A stretch of 64,000 bases of DNA from JAMQKA01 sp034521835 (GTDB lineage Bacteria > Bacteroidota > Rhodothermia > Balneolales > Balneolaceae). Below are positions 8,734-19,204 of the stretch, in pieces. Where the stretch lies: the NCBI GenBank assembly GCA_034521835.1, contig JAXHMA010000010.1:186001-250000 (forward strand), written 5' to 3'. The notes below the pieces were generated by a model. That model ran no database searches. It was not told the DNA's origin and saw only the letters and a program-made list of their open reading frames with translations. Position 1 is the first letter of the stretch. Each line of letters starts with the position of its first letter. Position numbers and translations under genes: made by a program.

Positions 8734-10917
8734 ATGATTGATCAGGCAAGGGAAGCCCTCTCGGATGTATTTGGATATCAACAATTTCGTCCGCTCCAGG
8801 AAGAAGTTATCGGGCATGTTCTTCAAAAAAATGATGCGCTTGTTGTAATGCCCACCGGTGGCGGAAAATCACTCTGTTACCAGATTCCCGCCCTTATTTT
8901 TGATGGACTTACCATCGTCGTTTCCCCTCTCATCTCATTGATGAAGGATCAAGTTGAGCAGCTGGAAGAGTTCGGTATTCGAGCAGTCTGCCTGAACAGC
9001 AGCCTTTCAAGAGAGCAATATCGTGAAAACATCCAGATGCTTAAACGCGGCCATTCCTCCTTGCTCTACCTGGCGCCGGAAACACTGCTGCTGGATCGCA
9101 CCCTGAATCTGCTAAAGAAACTGCGGGTCGATTCGTTTACGATTGATGAGGCACACTGCATCTCCGAATGGGGGCATGATTTCCGCCCTGAATACCGCCA
9201 GCTGGCCGATGTGCGCAAGCATTTTCCGAAGGCCGTCACCATAGCGCTTACAGCTACCGCCACTCCACGGGTGCAGGAAGATATCAAAAAGACCCTGAAG
9301 CTCAGCGAAACGCAGGCGTTCATCGCCAGCTTTAACCGCACAAACTTGTTCCTGGAAATCCGTGACAAGCACAAGCCGTTGGACCAAGTGATCGAATTCA
9401 TCGATGAGCGATCAAATCAATCGGGAATCATCTATTGCTTTTCGCGCCGGCAGGTAGACGAGCTGGCGGGTGACCTGCGGCATGAGGGCTACTCCGTTCG
9501 TCCCTACCACGCGGGCCTCACAGAACAGCAACGAGCCCGTAATCAGGAAGCATTTATCCGGGATGATGTGGATATCATCGTGGCCACCGTGGCGTTTGGG
9601 ATGGGAATTAACAAGCCGGATGTGCGCTTTGTGATCCACCACGACATGCCACAAAATATCGAATCGTATTACCAGCAGATCGGTCGAGCCGGTCGCGACG
9701 GTCTCCGTGCCGACTGCCTTCTGCTGTTCAGCTATTCCGACATCAACAAGATTAAGTATTTCATCAATCAAAAGAGTACCAAAGAACAGGTTGTAGCCCG
9801 CCGGCACCTGAATGCCCTGCTCCAGTTCATCGAAAGCCGTAAGTGTCGCCGTATTCCCTTGATGGATTATTTCGGGGAGGTCTACCCCTCTGACGCCTGC
9901 GATATGTGCGATAATTGCGTGGGGGATGTCAAGGAAGTGGAGGATCTGACGGTTGCGGCCCAAAAATTTCTCTCGGCTGTCGTTCGAACGGGTCAGACTT
10001 TTGGAATTACACATATAACCAATGTACTGCGCGGTTCGGAAGCAAAAACCGTGAAGAAGCATGATCATCATCAACTGCCCACGCACGGGGTGGGACGCGA
10101 ATACTCCAAAAAGCAGTGGAGCAAGCTGGCTCAGCAGCTCATCATCCAGGGCTACCTGAAACGGGACCCGGAATTTGGAGGATTAAAACTGTCGCATCCG
10201 GGGGTAGACCTGTTGAAGGGAGAAGATACGCTCTACGGCCGAATTGCGACACCCGAAAATGATGAAGCCAGCTCGTCATCCCGCAAATCAACCGGCGCTA
10301 ACCAGCTGGATTATGATGACGCCCTGTTCCAGCAGCTGCGCGAAAAACGCAAGCGGCTGGCCGACAAGAACGAGGTGCCTCCATATATCATATTTCCGGA
10401 TACCACGCTTATTGAAATGGCCTGTTACTATCCCCAAAGCAAGCAAAGCCTGAAATCGATTCATGGCATCGGTGCTACCAAGCTGGAGAAGTACGGCGCT
10501 GCATTTAGGGAGGTGATCATGGAATACTGCCGTGAACATAATATTGAAGAAAAGCCAAAACCCCGGCCTGGTGGCTCATCTGCCAGAAGCAGACGCGGGC
10601 GCGGCAATCGGCGCCATCATATGGTGGGACGGGCCTACAACAACGGCCAATCGATCGATTCGCTGAAGCAGGAGTATGATGTTCAAATCAACACAATTCT
10701 GAAACACCTGCTCACCTATTACCGCGAAGGAAATCCACTGAGATCGGAAGGATTCCTGAAGGTTACCGGACTAAGTGGAGAGCAAATTGATGAAGCTATG
10801 AGAGCGTATGAAAAAGAAGGAGCAGAACTACTTCGCCCCGTAAAGGATGATATGGGAGACGATATCAGCTACAAAGAACTTAAAATTATGCGGCTCTATT
10901 ACCTGGCGACCCGGTGA
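8734..10917 (+). CDS. recQ: ATP-dependent DNA helicase RecQ
   Basis: A 3'-5' helicase acting in recombination and fork repair. Intact at 727 residues. Walker A is TGGGKS (Lys45), motif II is DEAH at 138-141, followed by the RecQ-specific aromatic-rich loop CISEWGHDFRPEY, motif III TATAT and motif VI QQIGRAGRDG. A zinc-binding segment (CRRIPLMDYF...CDMCDNC) and RQC winged helix follow, then an HRDC domain (about 525-605) and an extra C-terminal HTH-like segment (about 625-725) after a basic Arg/Gly linker. The length is above the 590-610 of E. coli RecQ because of that extra domain, as is common in Bacteroidota. It is monocistronic by position, with opposite-strand genes upstream. Confidence 0.95.
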   Translation: MIDQAREALSDVFGYQQFRPLQEEVIGHVLQKNDALVVMPTGGGKSLCYQIPALIFDGLTIVVSPLISLMKDQVEQLEEFGIRAVCLNSSLSREQYRENIQMLKRGHSSLLYLAPETLLLDRTLNLLKKLRVDSFTIDEAHCISEWGHDFRPEYRQLADVRKHFPKAVTIALTATATPRVQEDIKKTLKLSETQAFIASFNRTNLFLEIRDKHKPLDQVIEFIDERSNQSGIIYCFSRRQVDELAGDLRHEGYSVRPYHAGLTEQQRARNQEAFIRDDVDIIVATVAFGMGINKPDVRFVIHHDMPQNIESYYQQIGRAGRDGLRADCLLLFSYSDINKIKYFINQKSTKEQVVARRHLNALLQFIESRKCRRIPLMDYFGEVYPSDACDMCDNCVGDVKEVEDLTVAAQKFLSAVVRTGQTFGITHITNVLRGSEAKTVKKHDHHQLPTHGVGREYSKKQWSKLAQQLIIQGYLKRDPEFGGLKLSHPGVDLLKGEDTLYGRIATPENDEASSSSRKSTGANQLDYDDALFQQLREKRKRLADKNEVPPYIIFPDTTLIEMACYYPQSKQSLKSIHGIGATKLEKYGAAFREVIMEYCREHNIEEKPKPRPGGSSARSRRGRGNRRHHMVGRAYNNGQSIDSLKQEYDVQINTILKHLLTYYREGNPLRSEGFLKVTGLSGEQIDEAMRAYEKEGAELLRPVKDDMGDDISYKELKIMRLYYLATR

Positions 10918-11130
10918 TAAAAGTCTCTTCCGCAGCCCTATTCATAGTTTTGCGGGATTGATCCGTTGATTTTTTTTAATTGACCTCCCGTATGAGAGCA
11001 TCCAAGACTTTTGGTTCATCTTCAACGATTATTATATACAATTATACAATGCTTCCTCTCACATATCAGGTGATCTTTTCTGTATCATATAACCGAAATT
11101 CGAAGCTCCACGAAGATCTATCGATAACAA

Positions 11131-12421
11131 CATGAACAACAATATTCTCATTGCTTTTGGCGGTGTATACCGGAACATGAAGTTTCGGTGCTCAGCGCCA
11201 TGCAGGCAATTGCAGCACTGAAGGACACCGACTATACGTTGATTCCCCTGTATATCACCAAATCGGGCAAATGGCTTACCGGAGAATACCTGTTGGACCT
11301 TGAACATTACCAGGATTTAGACGAGTTGGAGCAACAGGCCATTCCCTGCACCTTTTCCCACAATACGATGGGTAAACCGGTGCTCCTGGAGACTGAAAAA
11401 CGAGGCCTGTTTTCTTCGCGACACTCCCATCCTGTTTACGCTGTTCTCCCGGCTTTTCACGGATCAGAGGGAGAAACGGTGCGTTCCAGGGAACGTGTGA
11501 TATGTACAATCTGCCCTTTGCCGGCAGCGGCGTGCTGGCCTCAAGCCTGGGGATGGACAAGGTGAAAGCAAAAGAATTGTGCCGTGCGCACGGCTTCCCC
11601 GTTGTGGATAGTGTATCTTTTTTCGAGTCGGAATGGGAGAAACACCAAGAAGAACTGCTCGGCCAGGTAGAAAGCAATAGGACGATATCCGGTTATCGTA
11701 AAGCCGGTAAACCTGGGCAGCAGTATTGGCGTACAGCGCGCTGAGAGTCGTGATATGCTCATCGAAGCTATTGAAACTGCCTTCCGTTATGATGCCAATC
11801 TGCTGGTAGAAAAGGCAATATCCCCATTAATGGAGATCAACTGTGCCGTTCTTGGCGATCCTGAAGAAGCACGAACCAGCATTTGCGAGCGACCTCTCGG
11901 CAAGGAGGAAACCCTCTCGTTTGAGGACAAATACCAGAGCGACGCCGCCAGCGGCAAGGGGATGGCCTCAGCCGATCGTGAAATACCGGCAGAGTATTTC
12001 CGAGGAGCTTACCGGCAAGATTCAACAAATGGCCCTTTCCATTTTCAAGCAGTTCCGCGCGGCCGGTGGTGGCCCGCCTCGATTTTCTTGTCAATGCTGA
12101 TACCGAAGAAGTTTACTTTAATGAGATTAACACCATACCCGGCTCTTTCTCGTTTTATCTCTGGGAGGAGAGTGACATCTCGATCATGGAACTGATGCTG
12201 GAACTGATCGATATCGGCCCGGAAACAACACCAGCGAAAAATTCGGGCGGGTTCGCAGTTATGAAACGAACTTGTTAAGCCAAAAGGCCGTTCAAGGCAT
12301 TAAGGGACTTAAAAACAAAGATATCCTGAGTCATCAACCGACGATTTTGCTTGATGACGCGCAATCGCACGTACAGATAAAATCAACCAAGACCGGAATT
12401 GATGAAAAAAACCGCTTATAA
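11131..12421 (+). pseudogene. ddl: D-alanine--D-alanine ligase, frameshifted
   Basis: ATP-grasp ligase making the D-Ala-D-Ala dipeptide of peptidoglycan. The N-terminus reads ILIAFGGV, and in the next frame LSAMQAIAALKDTDYTLIPL. Later pieces include PAFHGSEGE, NLPFAGSGVLASSLGMDK (Ddl ATP-grasp entry) and the metal/ADP-binding end FNEINTIPGSFSFYLWEES. The most likely true C-terminus reads on past the stop at 12278 in another frame (SYETNLLSQKAVQGIKGL) to TAA at 12419-12421. At least six indels. The product is essential, so consensus error is likelier than loss unless a second ddl exists. It overlaps the next gene by about 20 nt. Confidence 0.82.
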
Positions 12422-13895
12422 CCTGTTAGGCTCTCTTTTCGTACTTCTACTGGCTACTGGATGTGCCAAACAACCGGAAACTATTGTCATCGATAATGAG
12501 CCTGAATCTCCCGCTGAATTTGGACAGAAAGATACCACGGTCACCTCAACGGACGATGCCGACTTCAAGCAGCTGATTGTCGGGGAGATCGATCCCGATT
12601 ACAACCCTGGATCCCCTTTTTGCCGATAATAACAGCGCCAAACGTACCCTGCAGATCGTATACGAAGGATTGGTGCGATATAACGGCAAGGAAGAGATCA
12701 TCCCTGGCATCGCGGAGCGCTGGGAGGTCAGTGATGATTCCCTGCGATACGGATTTGTTCTGAACGATAATCTTTACTATCACGATAATGCTGTCTTTAG
12801 CAACGGTGTAGGCCGCAAAGTGGTGGCCGGAGATGTAAAATTCGCCTTCGAACGATGGCTCGGAATAGCGTGCCCTCCGATGCCGCTCAGCTTTTTATGG
12901 CTATTGAAGGATTTGAGCCCTACTTCAACGAACAGCATAAGGTTCTGAATCCCGCGTACCGGGAACTTTCCGGCGTCAACGGCATCCAGATCTCCAATGA
13001 CTCCACCGTGGTTTTCGATCTCGCTGAGAAAGATCCGCATTTCCTGCAGAAACTGGCCTCGCCCTACGCTTCCATCTACCCGAGGGAAGCCGTGCAAAAC
13101 AATCCACAAAACTTTGCGCCCGTCGGTTCCGGGCCGTTCCGGTATTCTCAGCAGGTGGGCGACTCCCTCTATGTATTTTCCAAAAACAACGAGTACCAGC
13201 AGCCCGACGACACCGTTCCTGTGTTAGACCGGGTGGATGTGATGGTGGAGACTAATGAATCCCTTCTGCTGAAGGCACTGGCCTCAGGAAATGTGCATTT
13301 GGTCCCCGAGGTAGGTCCCCAGATTCTTAGCAATATTTTGCAACCAAAAAGTGGCATGCTCTCTCCTGCTTATAATTCGGACTATACCTTTGTTAAGCCG
13401 GGCGGAGCCACCACATACGATCTCCAATACAACACAAATTCGGTAACATCGGAGCCTGCTATTCGCTCCCTGTTTTACCGCGTTGATCTCAATAATATTG
13501 CCAACCGCTTGCCAGGTAACCTCATCAATGTTAAAGCCTCCACGGATTCTGTAACCACCGATTCTCTGGAAATGCCCGCAACGGTGCTGAGCACGTATTC
13601 TGAGGATCCATTTCAGCGCTGGTTCCTTCAACAGATATCAAACGAGTGGATGGCAAAACCACAGCTCCAGATCCTGCGTATTCGCACGCCCAGCCGTCAC
13701 ACGGCCCTGTATACCAGCTCTTTTGTACCGACCTTCCCCGGGCAGTCTACCCCAATGCATTCCAATGTGTTGATGCGCTACAGCATACAGCAGTCGGTGT
13801 TGGCCATCAATCAAATTAAGCAGTTGCCATTTAACAGTTTACCCTGGTGGATCGACCTGCGAACCCTGGATATGCCGGGCATCGATAACCTGTAG
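12402..13895 (+). pseudogene. Family 5 extracellular solute-binding lipoprotein (peptide/nickel ABC type), frameshifted
   Basis: Starts with a lipoprotein signal (NLLGSLFVLLLATGC lipobox), then an acidic linker. The typical SBP_bac_5 blocks follow in two further frames: ITTLDPLFADNNSAKRTLQIV, GIAERWEVSDD, VVAGDVKFAFERWL, and a long C-terminal part from about 12870 to 13895 with YPREAVQNN and PVGSGPFRY. Breaks lie near 12610 and 12870. These proteins capture oligopeptides or similar ligands for an ABC permease, but no permease genes lie nearby, so the ligand is unknown. The start at 12402 lies inside the end of ddl, suggesting coupling. nadK follows after 28 bp. Confidence 0.8.
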
Positions 13896-13923
13896 GCTCA
13901 AGGACTAGAAAGAACAAGCATTT

Positions 13924-14796
13924 ATGAAATTAGCCGTTGTAGCAAATCCCAAAAAATACTCGGTAAAAAAACCTTTCCTCAAAGCTTTGGACTGGGCCGA
14001 CCGCAATGAGGTTCGTATTTACTTTAGTGATGACCTAATCAAACTCTACGATGGATCAAGACACAAATCCGCCGAAGTTATGGATTCTGAAGAAGCAGCC
14101 ATAAATGAAGCCGACATCGTGATTGCGATGGGCGGCGACGGCACTACGCCTCACACTGCCCGCTTGATGAGAAACATTCAAAAACCGATACTTGGCGTAA
14201 ACAGTGGCCGGCTGGGTTTTATGGCCAATACTCAGCAAGAGAATCTTCCCAGTGCGCTGGAGGCGATCTGCGCGAGCAACTACCGCATCGACAAACGCCA
14301 TTTGCTGCAGGCCGAAGATGGGAACGGCAACATCTACCACGCGCTAAACGAGTTTCTCTTTTCCAAGCGGGATTCCACCTCTATGATCACCGTTGAAGCC
14401 GAATATGATGACATGTTCATTAACACGTACTGGGCTGACGGACTTATTGTGGCTTCTCCTACCGGTTCAACAGCTTATAACCTCTCCTCCGGCGGACCGA
14501 TTGTGATGCCCAACACCGACGTCATGGTCGTAACGCCTATCAATCCCCATACTCTTACAACACGGCCCTTGGTGCTTCCGTCCAATAAATCACTGAAAAT
14601 ATCGGTCGAAAAACAGGAGCATGAGGTTCTGTTTTCTTATGATGGAGCCATAACGGAAATTCAATCCTATCCTTTCCAGGTAAATATAAAACGCTCAAAC
14701 TTTACAATTGATCTTATTGAACTGCCCGATCAGAGCTATTTTGAGACACTACGCAACAAACTGATGTGGGGCATGGACTCACGGAAAAGATATTAG
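13924..14796 (+). CDS. nadK: NAD kinase
   Basis: Phosphorylates NAD to NADP using ATP or polyphosphate. The 290-residue protein is intact, with the diagnostic GGDGT at 70-74 (Asp72 is the expected catalytic base), the NE motif in HALNEFLF and the conserved block GLIVASPTGSTAYNLSSGGP. The C-terminus (VLFSYDGA) fits the family. Length is normal. It lies 28 bp after the solute-binding protein gene and may be co-transcribed with ddl. No regulator visible. Confidence 0.94.
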   Translation: MKLAVVANPKKYSVKKPFLKALDWADRNEVRIYFSDDLIKLYDGSRHKSAEVMDSEEAAINEADIVIAMGGDGTTPHTARLMRNIQKPILGVNSGRLGFMANTQQENLPSALEAICASNYRIDKRHLLQAEDGNGNIYHALNEFLFSKRDSTSMITVEAEYDDMFINTYWADGLIVASPTGSTAYNLSSGGPIVMPNTDVMVVTPINPHTLTTRPLVLPSNKSLKISVEKQEHEVLFSYDGAITEIQSYPFQVNIKRSNFTIDLIELPDQSYFETLRNKLMWGMDSRKRY

Positions 14797-14892
14797 AATT
14801 TTGAATTATGAATTATATTTTCCAGATGGGAAAAGGTTCTGCACTGAGTGTATTTTCTTAAATCAAAAAAATAACATTAAACATTAAATATT

Positions 14893-15849
14893 ATGAAAGT
14901 AACAGTAGTGGGAGCCGGCGGTAATGTCGGTTCTACCGTATCATTGGCAATTGCACAACGGGATTTTGCAAAAGAGGTAGTGATGGTCGACATCGTGCAG
15001 GAGACAAACGGCAAGAAGATCTATCCTTCGAAGGGCCGGGCACTAGACCAGTGGGAATCTGCTCCGATCCACAAGTTTGACACCAAGCTTACCGGTACGG
15101 TGGATTATGAGGATACGGCCGACTCCGACGTTTGTGTGATTACGGCCGGCGTTCCGCGTCGCCCGGGCATGAGTCGCGATGACCTGCTCGAAACCAACGC
15201 CAATATCGTGCAGAGCGTTGTTGAACAGCTCGTTGAGCATTCCCCAAATACGATTCTAATCATCGTCTCCAACCCGCTGGATGTGATGGCCCAGGTAGCG
15301 CTCGAAACCAGCGGCTTCCCTTCCAAACGCGTGATGGGTATGGCCGGCATCCTGGATACCGCTCGCTTCCGCGCCTTCCTGGCTGAAGAGATCGACGTAT
15401 CCCCAAAAGATATTCAGGCACTGCTGCTCGGCGGACATGGCGACACCATGGTACCCCTGCCCCGATTTACAACGGTTTCCGGTATGCCGATTACACATTT
15501 TATCAGTGAAGATCGGCTGGAAGAGATTGTTGAACGCACCAAGAAAGGCGGTGGCGAGCTTGTCAACCTAATGGGCACCTCCGGGTGGTACGCACCCGGC
15601 GCTGCTGCCGCACAGATGGTCGAGGCAATTATGCTGGATCAAAACCGAATATTTCCCTGCGCAGCCTGCCTGAACGGCGAATATGGCCAAAAAGAGCTGT
15701 TTTTAGGGGTTCCCGTAAAGCTGGGACACGGCGGCATAAAGGAAATAATTGAGGTTGATTTAAACAAAGAAGAACAACAACTTGTAGATACATCAGCTGA
15801 TCATGTACACTCCGTTTTGGAGGATTTCCGGAAGCTGATGGACAAATAA
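14893..15849 (+). CDS. mdh: Malate dehydrogenase (NAD, LDH-like)
   Basis: Interconverts malate and oxaloacetate in the TCA cycle. Intact 318 residues. The Rossmann loop is GAGGNVG at 7-13 with Asp33 at the end of the second strand (NAD rather than NADP). Substrate residues Arg89/Arg90 sit in VPRRPGMSR, the Asp155 relay in GILDTARFR and the catalytic His182 in GGHGDTMVP. Two adjacent arginines in the active loop mark malate rather than lactate specificity. An intrinsic terminator follows at 15905-15935, so the nadK-mdh side ends here. Confidence 0.95.
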   Translation: MKVTVVGAGGNVGSTVSLAIAQRDFAKEVVMVDIVQETNGKKIYPSKGRALDQWESAPIHKFDTKLTGTVDYEDTADSDVCVITAGVPRRPGMSRDDLLETNANIVQSVVEQLVEHSPNTILIIVSNPLDVMAQVALETSGFPSKRVMGMAGILDTARFRAFLAEEIDVSPKDIQALLLGGHGDTMVPLPRFTTVSGMPITHFISEDRLEEIVERTKKGGGELVNLMGTSGWYAPGAAAAQMVEAIMLDQNRIFPCAACLNGEYGQKELFLGVPVKLGHGGIKEIIEVDLNKEEQQLVDTSADHVHSVLEDFRKLMDK

Positions 15850-15904
15850 ATAATCGCAATAAATCGAAGAACGATAGGCTTCTTCACTACTTGCATTTAC
15901 GCAG

Positions 15905-15935
15905 AAAGGCTCTGCCGACCACAGCAGAGCCTTTT
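15905..15935 (+). terminator. Rho-independent terminator after mdh
   Basis: AAAGGCTCTGC pairs with GCAGAGCCTTTT around an 8-nt loop (CGACCACA). The hairpin is almost identical, loop included, to the one at 19173-19204. Confidence 0.9.
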
Positions 15936-16051
15936 TGCATGTTAAGAGTATTTCTTACGGAAAAATGAAATCATGCTGTATCCACATCGCACATCTGGGC
16001 GTCTTTAGCGCATATTTCATGGCTGTACACTAACACCTGTTTGCTAAAGAT

Positions 16052-18427
16052 TTAAAACGGTTCGATCTGCAGCGAAAGCTTTCTTTCCACCATTTCTTCG
16101 AATCGCGGATCATCACGAACAGGATCGTAGATTGGATCAGCAAATACAATGGAATCGAAACTTGTAAACTTATCCATTATATCTAATGCTTCCTTATTTT
16201 CACCTGCAAATAAAAATAATATCTTTTTCATAATAGGTGGCATACTGGCTTGCTCAACTTGCTCAAGAGCCTCCTGTTCTTCTCCCCTTATCACCATCTC
16301 TATGAGATCTTCCCCCATATTATCTTCAAGAATTAGATTTGGATATATATCGTGTAAACGCTTCAGCACTGCCCGGGCATCCTCCCCATTCCCCTGACGG
16401 TATAGTCGTTGACTTTGCTTGAGAAGAGCATGATATAGATATAAAAATTGAGAATAGTATCGCGGCTCAATGCTTATTGCTGTTTCAAGCTCCTGTATGG
16501 CCTCTTCAAACTGATAGTTACAGTAGATTGCGTACCCTAAACTTTGATGGGCATGCCAAGACCGGGGATCGCCTGTAACAGCACGTCTCATCTGTGTAAT
16601 ACTCTCCTCAACGCGACCAAGACGAAGAAGCAGCCACCCATACTCACTGCGCAGTTCGCTATGGCTGGGATTAATTGCGATCGCCTGCCTTAATGCTTGT
16701 TCGCTTTCTTCCCAATTTCGATAGTAAATCTGCTCTACCAGCGCTTTTGCCAGATATGCCTCCACATTGGTCGAGTCGAGCATTAACGCACGATCGGCGG
16801 CTTCCAACGCCACTGGTCCCGCCTTATTACGGGGAGTCAAACGAAATAAACCTGACCAAAAAGAGGAGATAGCAAGGCCACCATGTGCGGGTGCAAACGC
16901 AGAATCCCGGCTGATCGCCTCACGGAAAAGGGAGATGGCACGGGTGATTCCTGCTGAATCCCGCCGATCACGCAGATGCTGGGCGCGCAGGTACAAGTGA
17001 TACGCCATTTCATCCACTTGGCGCTGCGTTTCCAGCTGTTCCCGTTCCCTCGGCAATAGTTCTGCGTGTAGCTCATCGGCAATGTTTCTGGCAACCTCAC
17101 TCTGCAGAGCCAGGATGTTCCGTATCGAACCGTTATAGCTTTTAGCCCAAAGATGTCGGTCGGTACCAGCATCAATTAATTGCGCGCTAATGCGCACCTG
17201 CTCGTCAACCCGCTGCACGCTGCCCTCCACGACAACGCTCACTCCCAGCTCATCAGCAATTTCGCGGAGACTTTTCTGCGTGTTCCTGTATTGCATAACG
17301 GAAGTACGCGAGATCACCGATAGATCCCCTACCTGTGCCAGCCGCGTGAGTATCTCCTCGGTCATACCCAGGCTAAAATAATCGGTGCTGTCTTCCGTGC
17401 CGAGATAGGTAAACGGCAATACCGCTACCGATCGACCTTCATTAACGGGCATCTCTGTGCCTCCTGCCATGGTTCCCGACCAAAATGCCCAGATGGCTAC
17501 AGCAACGAGGATCAGAAGTCCGGCCACAGCGCTCCACTTCATGCTGTTGGAGATGCCGGATGCCGTATCCTCCTCCTGCCCCAAATATACAGGAGTGGAA
17601 TCTGCTGTTCCATGACTGGATTTATCTTTAGGAATTTCACCCGAAGAGGTGATAGGGGGCTGCTCAGATTTTGGTTCGGCCGCCCCATGGCGGCCTGGTT
17701 CCTGTACTTCCATATTCTCAACAAGGGCCTTGAGCTTATCTGTAGGCTCCATATCCCATTCCGTGCGCAGGCGTTCGGCATACCTGTCATAGGCCTCCCT
17801 TGCTCCCGCCCTGTCCCCGTTTCGTTTTAGAAGTGCAATCAGGCGTTGCTGTGTTTCACCTGAATACGGCAGGTATTCTGCAGCCCGGTTTGCCCATTTA
17901 CGGGCCATTTTACGATCATTATTTTGTTCTGCTTCTTCAGCAAGAATCCACGCTCCTTCGGCAGCACGCTGCCTGAGCCGCTCGCGTTCGCCGTCGAGCC
18001 AGCTTTGCAGCTCATTGGAGATATCGGGCACATGGAATCCCACCAATAGATCGTCCCGATATAGCTCAAGGGCCTTCCGGACTTCTCCTTCATCAAGGAA
18101 TTGTTCAAAAGCTGTTACATCACACCAAATTTGCTTCCGGTTTATACTAATCTCTTCTGTGCCACGGTTTAATACCACATTATCATTCAGTGAATTCCGT
18201 AGATGATACAGCATATTACTAAGCGCATTCCGGGCGTTTTTCTGCCCTTTTTCAGGCCAAAAAAGGGCAAGGATTTTATCCCGGCGGTGATAGCCTCGGG
18301 GGCGAGCAATCAACAGGTACGTTAAAAGGGCCAGCCGCTTGGAACCCGTTAAAAAGGATTGGTCGTAGGTTTCGTCACTTTTGCGTAGGCTTGTCGTGCC
18401 GAGGATACACAGGCGAAGTTTTGACAT
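16052..18427 (-). CDS. SARP/BTAD transcriptional activator with membrane helix, TolB-like domain and TPRs
   Basis: A 791-residue membrane-tethered regulator. Residues about 1-95 form an OmpR/SARP-type winged helix (KRLALLTYLLIARPRGYHRR; ALSNMLYHLRNSL), about 100-245 a bacterial transcriptional activation domain of helical repeats, and 297-315 a single transmembrane helix. From about 331 to 460 comes a TolB N-terminal-like domain (SVAVLPFTYLG; SLGMTEEILTRL; VVVEGSVQ), and 475-790 is TPR repeats. This layout, with cytoplasmic DNA-binding and periplasmic sensing parts, is common in Rhodothermota and Balneolota. Signal and target genes are unknown. The gene is divergent from the small secreted protein at 18600, a natural target candidate. 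Confidence 0.85.
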   Translation of the reverse strand: MSKLRLCILGTTSLRKSDETYDQSFLTGSKRLALLTYLLIARPRGYHRRDKILALFWPEKGQKNARNALSNMLYHLRNSLNDNVVLNRGTEEISINRKQIWCDVTAFEQFLDEGEVRKALELYRDDLLVGFHVPDISNELQSWLDGERERLRQRAAEGAWILAEEAEQNNDRKMARKWANRAAEYLPYSGETQQRLIALLKRNGDRAGAREAYDRYAERLRTEWDMEPTDKLKALVENMEVQEPGRHGAAEPKSEQPPITSSGEIPKDKSSHGTADSTPVYLGQEEDTASGISNSMKWSAVAGLLILVAVAIWAFWSGTMAGGTEMPVNEGRSVAVLPFTYLGTEDSTDYFSLGMTEEILTRLAQVGDLSVISRTSVMQYRNTQKSLREIADELGVSVVVEGSVQRVDEQVRISAQLIDAGTDRHLWAKSYNGSIRNILALQSEVARNIADELHAELLPREREQLETQRQVDEMAYHLYLRAQHLRDRRDSAGITRAISLFREAISRDSAFAPAHGGLAISSFWSGLFRLTPRNKAGPVALEAADRALMLDSTNVEAYLAKALVEQIYYRNWEESEQALRQAIAINPSHSELRSEYGWLLLRLGRVEESITQMRRAVTGDPRSWHAHQSLGYAIYCNYQFEEAIQELETAISIEPRYYSQFLYLYHALLKQSQRLYRQGNGEDARAVLKRLHDIYPNLILEDNMGEDLIEMVIRGEEQEALEQVEQASMPPIMKKILFLFAGENKEALDIMDKFTSFDSIVFADPIYDPVRDDPRFEEMVERKLSLQIEPF

Positions 18428-18599
18428 AACTCTCTAATTTTTTTGGTCTTAGAAGCAATCTAAGAAACAAAGGAGACATAGCAAAGAACCCGTCGATACA
18501 TTTGTTTAGAACGTTCATTGACAGGTAAGAAAGGGGAGCATCTAAAAAACCTTACTTGCTCCAGTTCAGACAAGTCAACCTTTACAAACAGGGGAAATC

Positions 18600-19130
18600 A
18601 TGAAAAAACAAAACCACATATCACCCAAAAAAACCAGGAACAGAAACACGCATTCGACATATCATCGCACGGTATCCTATTTTTCTATTCTAATTTTAAG
18701 CTTTGTATTTATGGGAGCCGACTATTCAATGTTACCCAAACCGAATCATGAAAACGGAATTATTGCTGAAGCTTCTGCTATTCATGATCGGGATAGCGAT
18801 CAACATAAATTTATTACTGTTGCCGATGATATCTCCGGTACGTTAGACCCAGAGTATAATATTGAAAGGATTTGCGTGGGGAACGGAATTTTTGCCGCGG
18901 TTGTAAAATACGACAGCCAATACTATGTATTCACTTCAAAATCTCCTCTGAAAAGTTCATACAGAATAATATCCCTGCAAGGCTTAAAATTTAGTGGCCA
19001 ACGTTACATGGAATATGTCGGAGATAGCAGGAATAAAACCACGCGAGTTAGGGTACTCAGCCGCTTCCAGTACAAATACTCAGGATTTGAAGGCGCAAGA
19101 TCGGTATGCAGGCAAGTCACCCAGCGCTGA
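18600..19130 (+). CDS. Small secreted protein of unknown function, 176 aa
   Basis: A basic N-terminus (about 22 residues) is followed by a hydrophobic stretch (SYFSILILSFVFMGA), so it is probably exported or anchored. The remainder is a beta-rich domain (ICVGNGIFAAVVKYDSQYYVF) with two cysteines. I see no known family. It lies divergently from the BTAD regulator with about 170 bp between starts and ends at a strong bidirectional terminator. A TACATTTG box at 18497-18504 resembles the Bacteroidota -7 element, but no good -33 partner is visible. Confidence 0.55.
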   Translation: MKKQNHISPKKTRNRNTHSTYHRTVSYFSILILSFVFMGADYSMLPKPNHENGIIAEASAIHDRDSDQHKFITVADDISGTLDPEYNIERICVGNGIFAAVVKYDSQYYVFTSKSPLKSSYRIISLQGLKFSGQRYMEYVGDSRNKTTRVRVLSRFQYKYSGFEGARSVCRQVTQR

Positions 19131-19172
19131 AAAATCATAGCGACATCAAAAAAACCCACACAACTAAATAGA

Positions 19173-19204
19173 AAAGGCTCTGCCGACCATAGCAGAGCCT
19201 TTTT
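19173..19204. terminator. Bidirectional rho-independent terminator
   Basis: AAAGGCTCTGC/GCAGAGCCTTTT hairpin with loop CGACCATA, T-rich on the + side and also on the - side. It can end both the secreted-protein transcript and the leftward permease transcript. It differs by one base from the mdh terminator over about 36 nt. Confidence 0.88.

Noticed and set aside
9412..10086. Open frame of 224 residues on the - strand
   Set aside because: Antisense to intact recQ; no start signal or family pattern.
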